A stretch of DNA of 64,000 nucleotides from Comamonas piscis. GTDB lineage: Bacteria; Pseudomonadota; Gammaproteobacteria; Burkholderiales; Burkholderiaceae_C. Location of the stretch: the NCBI RefSeq assembly GCF_014109725.1, contig NZ_CP058554.1:3100001-3164000 (forward strand). Reading direction: 5' to 3'. How positions within the stretch are numbered: position 1 is the stretch's first letter; every line of letters starts with the position of its first letter. Of this stretch, positions 48,106 through 59,600 are shown in pieces. Below the pieces are notes generated by a model that had not been told where the DNA came from, ran no database searches, and worked only from the letters and a program-made list of their open reading frames with translations. Position numbers and translations under genes: made by a program.

Positions 48106-48417
48106 TTAGGCTTTACGGCTTGCCAGGCTGTCCACCACCGAAGGTGGTGCCTCGGCACCCGTCGGTTGGCCTAAAAACTTGCCGCCGGACTGGATAAATG
48201 CCTGCAGCGCGGGCAGCAAATCTGCCGGCACTGCCACCAGCTGCATGCCCAGTACACGGGCCATTTCGGCCACGGTGGAGTAGCGTGGGTCCACATCGCC
48301 CGTTTCGGTGCGCTGCACTGCCATGCGCGACAGGCCTGCCTGCTCAGCCAATTGGGCCTGGGTCAGTTGCTGGGCTTTGCGTGCTGCCACCAAAGTGGCC
48401 ATCAGAGGGGTAGTCAT
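48106..48417 (-). CDS. hipB: HipB-like XRE family antitoxin
   Basis: A 103-residue helix-turn-helix protein. The HTH spans about 10-62 (ARKAQQLTQAQLAEQAGLSR, then AVQRTETGDVDPRYSTVAEM). The C-terminal part (after 65) is probably the HipA-binding tail. The start MTTPLMATL (48417) is preferred; upstream codons run into the operator. It should autoregulate through the two TACTC-N14-GAGTA sites at 48429-48452 and 48489-48520. Followed 27 bp later by hipA. Confidence 0.92.
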   Translation of the reverse strand: MTTPLMATLVAARKAQQLTQAQLAEQAGLSRMAVQRTETGDVDPRYSTVAEMARVLGMQLVAVPADLLPALQAFIQSGGKFLGQPTGAEAPPSVVDSLASRKA

Positions 48418-48428
48418 GCTGCATATTC

Positions 48429-48452
48429 TACTCTTTACTAAAAAAATGAGTA
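48429..48452. promoter_or_regulatory. candidate HipB operator 1
   Basis: Half-sites TACTC and GAGTA are inverted with 14 bases between them, 12 bases upstream of the hipB ATG. The same arrangement and spacing recurs at 48493-48516. Confidence 0.7.
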
Positions 48453-48488
48453 GGCTAACGAGCATTATTGTTCGCAAGAAAGATGCAA

Positions 48489-48520
48489 AAAGTACTCATT
48501 TTTATAAAAATGAGTACTTT
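48489..48520. promoter_or_regulatory. candidate HipB operator 2 (32-base perfect palindrome)
   Basis: A perfect palindrome whose left arm is AAAGTACTCATTTTTA and whose right arm is its exact complement. It contains TACTC-N14-GAGTA (48493-48516), the same design as operator 1, with centres 64 bp (about six helical turns) apart. Confidence 0.75.
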
Positions 48521-48548
48521 AAGTTGATTGCGTTCCGAGAGTGCCGAC

Positions 48549-49436
48549 TTATGCCACCCAAATACAGGCTGCAAAGCGCCCGGTGCCGCCTGTGGGCGAG
48601 CCATCGCGTCGGTGCGAGAAAAACTGTGAGGGATTGGCTACCGTGCACCATTCTTGGCTGCCATCATTGCCAAACTGCTGCGCAATACCCAGGCGCAGCA
48701 GCCGGTGGCGGGCCAAGCCGCTCAGGTTAGCAAAAAACTTGCCCGATTTGCCGGGTTCAAACAGTGGTGCGCAATGCGGGTCCGGTCCCACAAAGGCGGC
48801 TTGCACTTCGGCGCCCACCTCAAACGCGGGCTGGCTGATGCATGGGCCCAGCCAGGCCATGGTTTGCGCGGCAATCTGGGCATCGCTCATCGCTTCTTGC
48901 CCCGGCTGCTGTCGCACCTTTTGCGCATAGGCCGCAAAGCAGCCCTCCAGCACTCCAAAGCCATCCTGACCCAACAAGCCCCGCCAACCGGCGTGGGCCG
49001 CGCCCACCACCGGCAACTGCTGGTGGCAGAACAAGACGGGCAGGCAATCGGCGGCCATCACCGTGCAACCAAGGCCGGGCACATCGCTGACACTGGCGTC
49101 GGCAGGCTGCGCATCGCCGCCGCTATAGCCCTCGCCCAGCACCTGCACATGGCTGCCATGCACCTGGCGCACAAACACCGGCTGGCGCGGGCGGGCGGCA
49201 TCCGCACGGCGCCCGGCTTTAAGCTCCAGCGCCTGCATGGCCTGGGCCAGCAACTGCCGGTTGCGCTCCACGTGGGCAGGCACATCGCCCACGTTAAAGC
49301 TCAGGTTGGTGGTGCCAAACAGGCCCTCGCTGGCACCGCCAGCACGGGTGGTACACAGCGCAAACACGCCCGGCGGCGTGGGCCACTGGGGCAGCAGCCA
49401 ATCAGCGGGGAAGCAGGTTGGATCAGCGGCACTCAT
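48549..49436 (-). CDS. pgeF: YfiH/PgeF family multicopper polyphenol oxidoreductase-type (purine nucleoside phosphorylase-like) protein
   Basis: A 295-residue protein of the YfiH/DUF152 family. Conserved elements are RQVHGSHVQVL (His), TVMAADCLPVLF (Cys) and VGAAHAGWRGL (His), the metal/catalytic triad of the family, with LGPCISQPAFEVG later. Members have purine nucleoside phosphorylase/adenosine deaminase activity and YfiH/PgeF has a peptidoglycan-editing role. The ATG at 49436 overlaps the stop of the isomerase gene as ATGA, so the two are translated together. Confidence 0.93.
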   Translation of the reverse strand: MSAADPTCFPADWLLPQWPTPPGVFALCTTRAGGASEGLFGTTNLSFNVGDVPAHVERNRQLLAQAMQALELKAGRRADAARPRQPVFVRQVHGSHVQVLGEGYSGGDAQPADASVSDVPGLGCTVMAADCLPVLFCHQQLPVVGAAHAGWRGLLGQDGFGVLEGCFAAYAQKVRQQPGQEAMSDAQIAAQTMAWLGPCISQPAFEVGAEVQAAFVGPDPHCAPLFEPGKSGKFFANLSGLARHRLLRLGIAQQFGNDGSQEWCTVANPSQFFSHRRDGSPTGGTGRFAACIWVA

Positions 49437-50104
49437 GGCTGGGCATCCGGGCATGCGGCGGGCTGGGCCTTTTGCACCGCCTCAGTCGCAAAGGCTGTGT
49501 CATAGGCGGCCATGGTCAGCGGCAGGCAGTCCAGGTTCACCTGAAAACGCTGGGCATTGAAGATCTGCGGCACCAGCGCGCAGTCGGCCAGGGTCAGGCT
49601 ATCGCCCCAGCAAAAGCGCGATGCTGCCAGGCCCTGCGCCTTGCGCTCAGCCGCCAGAAGCACCAGTTGGCGCTCAAAGGCCTCCAGCCCGGTGCGACAC
49701 CAGTGCTGGTACCACTGGGTTTTTTCGGCATCGCTGTGGCCCAGCTCCTTGCTGAGGTAGCCCAATACCCGCAAGTTGTTAATGGGATGGATCTCGCAGG
49801 CCACCTGCAGCGCCAGCGCGCGGATGCGGGCCCGTGCCAGCGCATTGCCGGGCAGCATCGAAACCGTATCAGGATAGGCCTCGTCCAGCCACTCGATCAC
49901 CGCCAGCGACTGGTTCAGCCACTGGCCATCATCCGTCTCCAGCGCCGGCACCAGCGCATCGCCGACATGGCTGGCAAAGGCCGGAGCACGGTGCTCAGCT
50001 TTGACCAGATGCACCGGCAGGTAGTCGTAGGCCAGGCCCTTGGCCTGCATGGCAATGCGCACCCGGTACGAGGCCGAGGAGCGGAAATAGTTGTGCAGCT
50101 TCAT
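49433..50104 (-). CDS. maiA: zeta-class GST: maleylacetoacetate / maleylpyruvate isomerase
   Basis: A 223-residue glutathione-dependent isomerase. The zeta-GST signature is LHNYFRSSASYRVRIAMQAK, followed by LPVHLVKAEH, and the C-terminal domain with HPINNLRVLGYL and GDSLTLADCALVPQ. It isomerises maleyl-acetoacetate (tyrosine catabolism) or maleylpyruvate (gentisate catabolism). The divergent FAH-family gene 192 bp away is of the short fumarylpyruvate-hydrolase type, which leans toward gentisate. No dioxygenase gene is in the window, so the pathway remains unproved. Confidence 0.9.
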   Translation of the reverse strand: MKLHNYFRSSASYRVRIAMQAKGLAYDYLPVHLVKAEHRAPAFASHVGDALVPALETDDGQWLNQSLAVIEWLDEAYPDTVSMLPGNALARARIRALALQVACEIHPINNLRVLGYLSKELGHSDAEKTQWYQHWCRTGLEAFERQLVLLAAERKAQGLAASRFCWGDSLTLADCALVPQIFNAQRFQVNLDCLPLTMAAYDTAFATEAVQKAQPAACPDAQP

Positions 50105-50296
50105 GGCGCCTGAGCATAACGCAGACGACTAGAGCCGTGAGGCAGCCAGTCGCCCGCATGACAGCCGGGCCAGCCCAAAACAGGCATGCGCACCATGGCC
50201 CCGGCCGGCAAGCCAGCAGAGGGGTTTGTTTTGCCGCATAATTTTTGACACCGCTTCAATCGGGCGGGTTTTAACTGCCTTCAACCAAAGTCCAGC

Positions 50297-50995
50297 ATGA
50301 GCCAATATGTCATTCCCCCGGCCTCGCCAACCGGCGTGCCCGTCCAAGGCAGCGACCAGCTGTTCCCCGTGCGCCGCGTCTACTGCGTGGGCCGTAACTA
50401 CGAAGATCATGCCAAGGAAATGGGCTTTAGCGGCCGCGAGGCGCCCTTCTTCTTCATGAAGCCCGCCGATGCGGTGGTGCCCGTCGCAGCAGGCAGCACC
50501 GGCCAGATCCCCTACCCGACGCTGACCAACAACCTGCACCATGAGATTGAGCTGGTCGTGGCCATCGGCAAGGGCGGCAAGAACATTGCTGCAGCCGATG
50601 CTGCTGCGCATATCTGGGGCTATGGCGTGGGTCTGGACATGACCCGCCGCGACCTGCAAAACGAGATGAAAAAGCAAGGCCGTCCCTGGGAAATCGGCAA
50701 GGCCTTTGAAGGCAGCGCGCCCATCGCCCCCCTGGTGCCCGCCGCCCAGGCCGGTGATATCCACAACGCCGAGATCTGGCTGCAGGTCAACGGCGCCGAA
50801 CGCCAGCACAGCAATGTGCAAAAGCTGATCTGGAACATTGCCGAGACGATTGAAGTGATCTCGCAAGCCTGGGAGCTGCAAGCCGGCGACCTGATCTTTA
50901 CCGGCACGCCCGAAGGTGTGGGCGCCGTCGTCAAGGGCGATGTGCTGGAAGGCGGCGTGACCGGCCTGCCCCCGTTGAAAATCCAACTGGTGTAA
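50297..50995 (+). CDS. fumarylacetoacetate hydrolase family protein (fumarylpyruvate hydrolase-like)
   Basis: A 232-residue FAH-superfamily hydrolase: VYCVGRNYEDHAKEMG, the PFFFMKPADAVV loop, the metal-ligand segment LHHEIELVVAIGKGG, GYGVGLDMTRRDLQ, and the C-terminal LIFTGTPEGVGAV. The short length and HE...E...D metal pattern match NagK-type fumarylpyruvate hydrolases rather than the 420-residue tyrosine-pathway enzyme. It is divergent from the zeta-GST isomerase, the preceding step in gentisate breakdown, and ends at a terminator. Confidence 0.9.
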   Translation: MSQYVIPPASPTGVPVQGSDQLFPVRRVYCVGRNYEDHAKEMGFSGREAPFFFMKPADAVVPVAAGSTGQIPYPTLTNNLHHEIELVVAIGKGGKNIAAADAAAHIWGYGVGLDMTRRDLQNEMKKQGRPWEIGKAFEGSAPIAPLVPAAQAGDIHNAEIWLQVNGAERQHSNVQKLIWNIAETIEVISQAWELQAGDLIFTGTPEGVGAVVKGDVLEGGVTGLPPLKIQLV

Positions 50996-51008
50996 GGCCA
51001 GGACAACG

Positions 51009-51038
51009 CGCCACCCGCTGCGGTGGCGCTTTTTTTTG
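51009..51038 (+). terminator. rho-independent terminator after the FAH-family gene
   Basis: Arms GCGCCACC and GGTGGCGC around a CGCTGC loop, followed by eight T. Confidence 0.92.
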
Positions 51039-51081
51039 ACCATGGCCGCAAGCAGCGCGAGCTTGACGCACAATAGAACGC

Positions 51082-51684
51082 ATGACTTCACGCGCCCCCG
51101 TTGATTTTTGCCGCCGCTGCGGCACCCAGGTTGAGCACCGCCTGCCCGATGACGGCGACACCAAGATCCGCGCCATCTGCCCTGCTTGCCATACGGTCCA
51201 TTACGAGAACCCGCTGAACGTCGTGGGCACCGTCCCCTATATGGATGACAAGGTACTGCTGTGCCGGCGCAATATCGAGCCGCGCAAAGGCTACTGGACC
51301 TTGCCCGCCGGCTTTATGGAGCTGAACGAAACCACCGGCCAGGGCGCCGAGCGCGAGACCGATGAGGAGGCCGGCGCCGATATCACGATGGGCCCGCTGT
51401 TCTCTCTGGTCAATGTGCCGCATGTTGGCCAGGTGCATTTGTTCTACCTGGCGCAGCTGCAAAGCACCACCTTCAACCCCGGCTGGGAGACCATCGAAGC
51501 CCAGCTGTTCAGCGAGGCGGACATCCCCTGGGATGAGATCGCTTTCCGTACCGTCAAAGTCACGCTGGAGCGTTATTTTGCAGACCGTAAGCGCGGCGCG
51601 TTCAACATCCATGTCATCGACCTGGAGGCGCCTGCCGGCCCGCTGGTTTCGCCCAAGCCCTCCTCTACGCTGACCTCGTCTTGA
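51082..51684 (+). CDS. Nudix hydrolase with N-terminal zinc ribbon
   Basis: A 200-residue Nudix protein. Residues 1-45 are a zinc ribbon (CRRCGTQVEHRLP and CPACHTVHYENP). The Nudix box is intact: GFMELNETTGQGAERETDEE followed by AG, within about residues 77-99. The layout resembles the ADP-ribose pyrophosphatase/NudC-like group common next to metabolism genes. The substrate is unknown. Its stop overlaps a potential TTG of the next gene, whose ATG is 15 bp downstream. Confidence 0.92.
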   Translation: MTSRAPVDFCRRCGTQVEHRLPDDGDTKIRAICPACHTVHYENPLNVVGTVPYMDDKVLLCRRNIEPRKGYWTLPAGFMELNETTGQGAERETDEEAGADITMGPLFSLVNVPHVGQVHLFYLAQLQSTTFNPGWETIEAQLFSEADIPWDEIAFRTVKVTLERYFADRKRGAFNIHVIDLEAPAGPLVSPKPSSTLTSS

Positions 51685-51698
51685 CCGGACTGCCCACC

Positions 51699-52244
51699 AT
51701 GATCACCAGCACCACCCCGTCGCATGCTCGCCGCCGCCTTCTGTCTGCCATGGCCCTGCCCGCACTGGCTGCCACGGCCAGCCTGCTGCCCCGCTTTGCG
51801 CATGCCGCCAAACTGCAAGACATGGCTTTGGCGTTGGTGGAGAAGTACAAGCTCGGCCACAGCCTCCCGCAGGTCGGCTTACAGATTGCCGCCAAGTCGC
51901 CCGAGTACCAGGCCCTGATCGACAAGATGGGCCAACAGCAAGCCGGCCAGGCGATGATCGCAGCTACCCGCACCGTCGCAGCCGACTACCAAAAGCGATG
52001 GGATACGCAATTGGCAAATGCCTATGCCCAGAACTTCAACGAAGCGCAGCTGAAATCCTTGCTGGACCAAGGCCCGCAATCGCCCCATGCGCAGCTGATG
52101 CAAAGCAAGCAGGCCGACATCAACCGCATGATGCAGCAGTCGAGCTCCAGCCTGCTGCGCGAGATGATGGCCAAGGCCTATGCCAAGGCACAGCAACCCG
52201 CCCAGGCACCCAGTCCCGCTGCGGCCAAAAAACAAAAGCCTTAG
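51699..52244 (+). CDS. exported protein with Tat-like signal, DUF2059-like
   Basis: A 181-residue exported protein. The N-terminus has ARRRLLSAMALPALAAT followed by RFAHA, a twin-arginine-type signal with cleavage near residue 36. The mature part is helical (LVEKYKLGHSLPQVGLQIAA, ANAYAQNFNEAQLKSLLDQG) and resembles DUF2059 proteins, which are helical periplasmic proteins of unknown function. The tail is Pro/Ala/Lys-rich. The ATG at 51699 is preferred over a TTG at 51681. It follows the Nudix gene closely and ends at a bidirectional terminator. Confidence 0.75.
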   Translation: MITSTTPSHARRRLLSAMALPALAATASLLPRFAHAAKLQDMALALVEKYKLGHSLPQVGLQIAAKSPEYQALIDKMGQQQAGQAMIAATRTVAADYQKRWDTQLANAYAQNFNEAQLKSLLDQGPQSPHAQLMQSKQADINRMMQQSSSSLLREMMAKAYAKAQQPAQAPSPAAAKKQKP

Positions 52245-52291
52245 GCGGTTCGGGCAGGCCTGCCCAGGGCTTCTCAATCCCATCCAGGCAA

Positions 52292-52331
52292 AAAAATGCC
52301 GTACCCAGCGCTCAGCGGGTACGGCATTTTT
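52292..52331. terminator. bidirectional rho-independent terminator
   Basis: Arms AAAAATGCCGTACCC and GGGTACGGCATTTTT lie between the convergent DUF2059-like and H1-like genes. Confidence 0.9.
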
Positions 52332-52344
52332 GTGTGCGGGCAGG

Positions 52345-53121
52345 TCAGCGGCTGTCGCGCTTGGCCTGGGCCGCCCGGGTTTTGGACTGGCCGCTGGCCT
52401 GGATCTTTTTGTTGATCGGCTGGGCCTTGATGGGATTGCCCCGGCTGGCCGCTGCAGGCTGGCTAGTGGGCACAGCACCCTGCGCTGCGGCGGCTGCATT
52501 GCCAGCCACCTTGGCGGTACCAGCAGCGGTTCTCCGCGCTTTGGCAGGCGATGCGGCGGCCGATGCCGCTTTTTTGGCCGGGGCCTTGGTGGCCTTGGTG
52601 GCCTTGCTAGCGCTTGCAGCTTTCTTCACGGCAGTGGCGGGCGTTGCCTTGCTGGCGGATTTGTTAGCGGTTTTGGTCGCAGTTTTCGCAGCGGTTTTTG
52701 GTGCGGCAGTTGTCGCTTTTTTCGCGGCGGCAGCGGGCTTTTTAGCAGCGCTCTTCACGGCTGTGGTCTTGCTGCTTTTGGCCACCGTAGGTTTGGCAGC
52801 CGCCTTCTCTGCAGCCGCTTGCACCTTGGTCAAGCGTTCTTCCAAACGGCCCAGCACCTCTTGCATGATCTCGGCCTTTACCTCCGTGCGGTTGTTGTCA
52901 TTGCCCGCTGGTCGGCGCGCCGCTGCCGGGCCCTTCTGGGTTTTGACCGTCTGGCGTTGGAAGAGATCGCGGTACTTGGCGCGCAAGGTTCGGGTGCGGC
53001 TGATCTTGCTGCTGAGCTGTCGCTCGGTCAGATCCTTGATGGCAGTCGCACGGCTGGCTTGGAACAGCTCCAACTCTGGCTTGGTCAGCAAGGTCTGAAC
53101 TTGTCTCAGGGTATAGCTCAC
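52345..53121 (-). CDS. histone H1-like Lys/Ala-rich protein with distinct N-terminal domain
   Basis: A 258-residue protein in two parts. Residues 1 to about 100 form a helical, charged domain (LTKPELELFQASRATAIKDL, ISRTRTLRAKYRDLFQRQ) that does not resemble known histone-like proteins by eye. Residues from about 105 to 258 are a low-complexity tail of AAKKPAAAAKKAT-type repeats, similar to bacterial H1-like tails (AlgP, HctB, PhaM tails). Such tails bind DNA or, with PHA proteins, granules. It lies next to ligA on the same strand, but with a 159-bp gap. Function is inferred only. Confidence 0.78.
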   Translation of the reverse strand: MSYTLRQVQTLLTKPELELFQASRATAIKDLTERQLSSKISRTRTLRAKYRDLFQRQTVKTQKGPAAARRPAGNDNNRTEVKAEIMQEVLGRLEERLTKVQAAAEKAAAKPTVAKSSKTTAVKSAAKKPAAAAKKATTAAPKTAAKTATKTANKSASKATPATAVKKAASASKATKATKAPAKKAASAAASPAKARRTAAGTAKVAGNAAAAAQGAVPTSQPAAASRGNPIKAQPINKKIQASGQSKTRAAQAKRDSR

Positions 53122-53280
53122 GGCATCTCCTCTGCATAAAAAAGCAGGGCTGCAGGATGGCAGCCACTGGCGTTTTTCATCGTATTGACATCTGACACAC
53201 GCCGATGTCAGAGAAAGCCCCTATCCCTGCCCACTCGCCATCTGCTGAGCCACGCAGATCAACCAGCGGCTGGCCGCCAA

Positions 53281-55458
<2,178 letters not shown>

Positions 55459-55489
55459 CTAGCGTTTAAAAAGCGGCTGCTGCAAAGCA

Positions 55490-55515
55490 AAAAAGGCTGC
55501 ACAGGCAGCCTTTTT
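55490..55515. terminator. bidirectional-type terminator between zipA and ligA
   Basis: Arms AAAAAGGCTGC and GCAGCCTTTTT with an ACAG loop. It follows zipA in the leftward direction and implies that ligA has its own promoter or depends on read-through. Confidence 0.8.
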
Positions 55516-55530
55516 CACAGCGGTGGCCGC

Positions 55531-56649
55531 TTAGCTGAACAGGCGGCGCGCAGCCAGCGAACCGGCAGCCAGATCGCGCTGCTCGAGCTGGTCGTAGAGG
55601 TTTTCCAGATCCTGTGCGATCGGGTCGACCACCATGATCGGCAAAGGCGTGCCGTTCTGGTCGCAGATGACGCCATCCATCTCGGCACACAGTGCCTCGG
55701 CAGCGGTGCGCATCTTGTCGAAGGGCTTCTCGCTGCGGGCGACGTGGGGCACATCCAGGCTCAGCAGCACATCGCGCAAGGCGCTGGCTTCCGGGTCGTC
55801 GGCCAGGGCGGCCTGGGCGTCATAGGTCAGCGCCAAAATCGCCGGCATTTGCTCTATGCCCGATGGCATCACCATGCGGCCGGGGCCAGCGGGGACAAAA
55901 CCATGCTTGGCTGCCACCTGGGCCACATAGCCAGGGCTCCAGGATGCGCGCTTGGCGCGCAGCATAAAGGCCAGTTGCGCATCATGCTCGCTGGCAAAGG
56001 CATCGAGCTCACGGGCGCGGGCTACCTCTTGCAGCATGTCAGGCGCATCATGCGCCGCGCCAATGCTGTCGGCAAACTGCTGCACCTTGGTGACGAACTC
56101 GGAGAACTCGATCTCGTTCATCGGGCCATGGCGGTTGGCCAGCTGCACACCGGCCTGAAAGGCGGTGTAGCGGGCGCCAGCGCGTGGCAGCTCCCAGGTC
56201 TGGTTGCTGTCGTTCAGCCCCTCAATATTGAAAGCCTTGTTGCCTGCGCGAAAGCTGCTGGGCATGGCGGCGATGGCGGCATTGCCCGAGACAATGCCAT
56301 CGGTGTGGATGGGTGCAATCGCATCGGTCAGCGGATCGAGGATTTGCTGGCGGTCGCCCAGGTAGGTGCCAGGATTGCCGCTGCGCGCCGTGGCCCCTGC
56401 TGCAAAGGCATCGCCACTGCCATGGCCACCCATCTGGGCGTCAAACACCGGGTCGCCGGTGGCAGACGAAGCAGCGCGGCCATCAAAGCCGGGCTCGTAA
56501 CGCATTTCTGCAGATTCACCCAACTGACCGGGCTCTTCAGGCCGGGGTTTCTTGGGCTCATTGCGGCGTGCCGACCAGGTGTTGTAGGCGATGTACAAAA
56601 CCAGAATCACCCCGAAGGTGATCACCAACGCCAGTTGAAAATTACTCAT
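55531..56649 (-). CDS. zipA: cell division protein ZipA
   Basis: A 372-residue membrane protein that tethers FtsZ to the inner membrane. An N-terminal helix (FQLALVITFGVILVLYIAY) is followed by a basic patch (WSARRNEPKKPRPEEPG), a disordered linker (to about 160) and the C-terminal FtsZ-binding domain (from about 220, with LQEVARARELDAFASEHDAQ and a long helix/strand core). The context between smc and ligA is the standard beta-proteobacterial arrangement and confirms the identity. It overlaps nothing; 23 bp separate it from the smc stop. Confidence 0.9.
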   Translation of the reverse strand: MSNFQLALVITFGVILVLYIAYNTWSARRNEPKKPRPEEPGQLGESAEMRYEPGFDGRAASSATGDPVFDAQMGGHGSGDAFAAGATARSGNPGTYLGDRQQILDPLTDAIAPIHTDGIVSGNAAIAAMPSSFRAGNKAFNIEGLNDSNQTWELPRAGARYTAFQAGVQLANRHGPMNEIEFSEFVTKVQQFADSIGAAHDAPDMLQEVARARELDAFASEHDAQLAFMLRAKRASWSPGYVAQVAAKHGFVPAGPGRMVMPSGIEQMPAILALTYDAQAALADDPEASALRDVLLSLDVPHVARSEKPFDKMRTAAEALCAEMDGVICDQNGTPLPIMVVDPIAQDLENLYDQLEQRDLAAGSLAARRLFS

Positions 56650-56672
56650 ACGTTTTCGTTTTTAAAAATCTG

Positions 56673-59600
56673 TCACGCCGAATCTGCCATCGACAGGGCA
56701 GATTCCATATCCACGGCCACAATGCGCGAGACGCCCTGCTCCTGCATTGTCACACCAATCAGCTGCTGGGCGATCTCCATGGCGATCTTGTTGTGGCTGA
56801 TGAAGAGAAACTGCGTGCTGCGGCTCATGGTGGCTACCAGCTTGGCATAGCGCTCGGTGTTGGCGTCGTCCAGCGGTGCATCCACCTCGTCAAGCAAGCA
56901 AAATGGTGCCGGGTTCAACTGGAAGATCGCAAACACCAGTGCAATTGCAGTCAGCGCTTTCTCGCCACCCGAGAGCAAATGGATGGTCTGGTTCTTCTTG
57001 CCGGGCGGCTGGGCCATCACCTGCACGCCCGAGTCCAGAATCTCGTCACCGGTGATGATCAGCTTGGCCTGGCCACCGCCGAATAGCTCGGGGAACATAC
57101 GCCCAAAATGGGTGTTGACGGTGTCGAAGGTGCCCGAGAGCAGTTGCCGGGTCTCAGCGTCGATCTTCTTGATCGCATCTTCCAAGGTGGTCATCGCCTG
57201 GGTCAGGTCTTCCATCTGCGAGTCGAGGAAGGTCTTGCGCTCACGGGCATGGTTCAGCTCATCAAGCGCGGCCAGGTTGACAGCGCCCAGCGCTTCAATC
57301 TCGCGGTGCAGGCGGTCGATCTCGCTTTGCAGACCGGTCAGACGCACCTGGCCATCCTTGACCGAGGCGGCGAGCACCTCCATATCGGCCTGGGCTTCTT
57401 CCAGCAAGGTGGTGTACTGCTCCAGGCCCAGCTGCGCGGCCTGCTCTTTGAGCTTGAATTCGGTGATCCGGTCGCGCAGCGGCTGCAGTTCGCGCTCAAA
57501 CTGCTGGCGGCGCTCGTCGCTGCTGCGCAGTCGGGCCGTCAGGTCGTCGTATTCGCTGCGGCGCGCGGCCAAGTCTTTCTCGCGCTCCATCTTCAGGTTC
57601 AGCGCATCTTGCAGGCCGCCTTGCGCGGCAGCGTCGTTCAAGCGCTTTTGCTCTTCTTGCGCACGCAGTTGCTCATCGCCCAGCGCCTTGGCCTGCTGCA
57701 CGGCCGTTTCCATCGTGCGGTTCAGCTCGGCGCGGCGCGCTTCCATGCTGCGCTGGCCAAACACCGCTTCTTGCGATTGGCGCTCCAACGCGCGCAGCTG
57801 TTCGCGGGCGCTGGCCAGCTTGCGCTCTGCGTCGTAGACTTTTTCATCGAACTGGGCATGCTGCTCCTGGCTATCGGCCAGCTGCATGTCCAGCTCTTCG
57901 AAACGGGCTTCGGCCGCTACTCGGCGCTCCTGGATCTCTTCGAGTTGCTCCACCACCTCGCCCAGATCGGTGTCGATCTGCGCCGTGCGGGCCCGGGCCT
58001 GCTCGGCCAGCTGGGTGAGCCGCAAGGTCTCCACCTGCAGCTCATGGGCGCGGTTGCGGGTTTGTGCGGCCTCGGCGCGCACGGCGACCAGGCGCTGCGA
58101 TGCGTCGGCATAGGCGCTCTCGGCGCGCACCAGTGCGTTGCGGGCCTCTTCGCCAATCAGCGACTGGGCGCGCAGTTCTTTTTCCAGATGCTCGATCTCC
58201 TGGGCGCGGGCCAGCATGCCCGATTGCTCGGAATCCTGGGCGTAGAAGCTGACGCTGTGCAGGCTGACCGAATGGCCCGTAGGCACAAAAATGGTTTCGC
58301 CCGGCTGCAGGCGGCTGCGCTGGGCCAGCGCCTCATCCAGGCTGGGGGAGGTGTAGCAGCCGCTCAGCCAGTCAACGAGCACGGCGCGCAGGCCTGCATC
58401 ATGCACACGCAGCAAATCCGAGAGCTGGGCCATCTGGCCAGCTGCGGCAGTGGCAGGCGCCTGCGGCACGCTGTAAAAAGCCAGGCGGGCGGGCGGCGCG
58501 TCCTGGGCGCCGGCGCCCAAAAAGCCGCGCACCATGTCCAGGCGGCTGACTTCCAATGCGGCGAGGCGCTCGCGCAAAGCGGCTTCCAGCGCATTCTCCC
58601 AGCCGGATTCGACCTGGATACGGCTCCACAGGCCCTGCAACCCATCGAGCCCATGCTTGGCCAGCCAGGGCTGGAGCTTGCCGTCGGTCTTGACCTTTTC
58701 CTGCAGCGCCTTCAGCGCCTCCAGGCGGGCGGCCAGCTCGGCCTGCTTGGCGCCTTCCTGGTTGACTTGCTGCTGCTTGCTTCGCCGGGTGTCGTCCAGC
58801 TGCGGCACGCTGTCTTGCAGCTCCAGCAGGCGGGCTTCGGCGATTTCAGCGGCCTCGGCGGCTTCCTCGTTTTGCTGCTGCAGGTTGAGCAGGCGGGTCT
58901 CATCCGGCGCAGCCATGGCATTGCGGTCGCTGCGCAGACGCTCGCTGCGCACTTCCAGGCCACGGCTTTGTTCGTTCAGGCTGCGCTGCTCTGCCGCCAG
59001 CACCTGGATCTGCTGCTGTACCTGGGTGACGGAGCTGCGCTGCTCATTGGCACGCTGCTGGGCCTGGCGCAGCGCCTCTTCCATATCGGGCAGTTGCAGG
59101 TTTTGCTCTTCCAACTGGGCGGCGAGGGTCTCGGCGCGCTCTTCAGCGTCCATGCCCTGGCCAGCCAGGTTTTCCAGCTCGCCCTCGGATTCGTCCTTGC
59201 GGATGGTCCACTGAGCGATCTGCTCAGCCAGTTGCACCAGGCGGTTTTCCACCCGCTGGCGGCCTTCCACCACATAGCGGATTTCAGCTTCGAGCCGGCC
59301 GACTTCAGCTGTGGCCTCGTACAACTTGCCTTGCGCCTGGTTGACGGTATCGCCCGCCGCATAGTGCGATTGGCGTATCGTCTCCAGATCCGCCTCGACA
59401 TGGCGCAGATCGGCCATGCGCGATTCCAAGTCGTTGACGGCCTTCAGGCCTTCGATGCGCACTTTCTCCTGCTCTTGCTCAGCGTCACTGCGCTTTAGGA
59501 ACCACAGCTGGTGCTGCTTCAGGGTGGCGCTGGCGTTGAGCGCGTTGTATTTGGCTGCTACCTCGGCCTGCTTTTCCAGCTTGTCGAGGTTGGCGTTCAG

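Noticed and set aside
57108..59498. A 796-codon open frame opposite smc
   Set aside because: Leu/Gln/Gly-rich shadow of the SMC coiled coils, not an independent protein.
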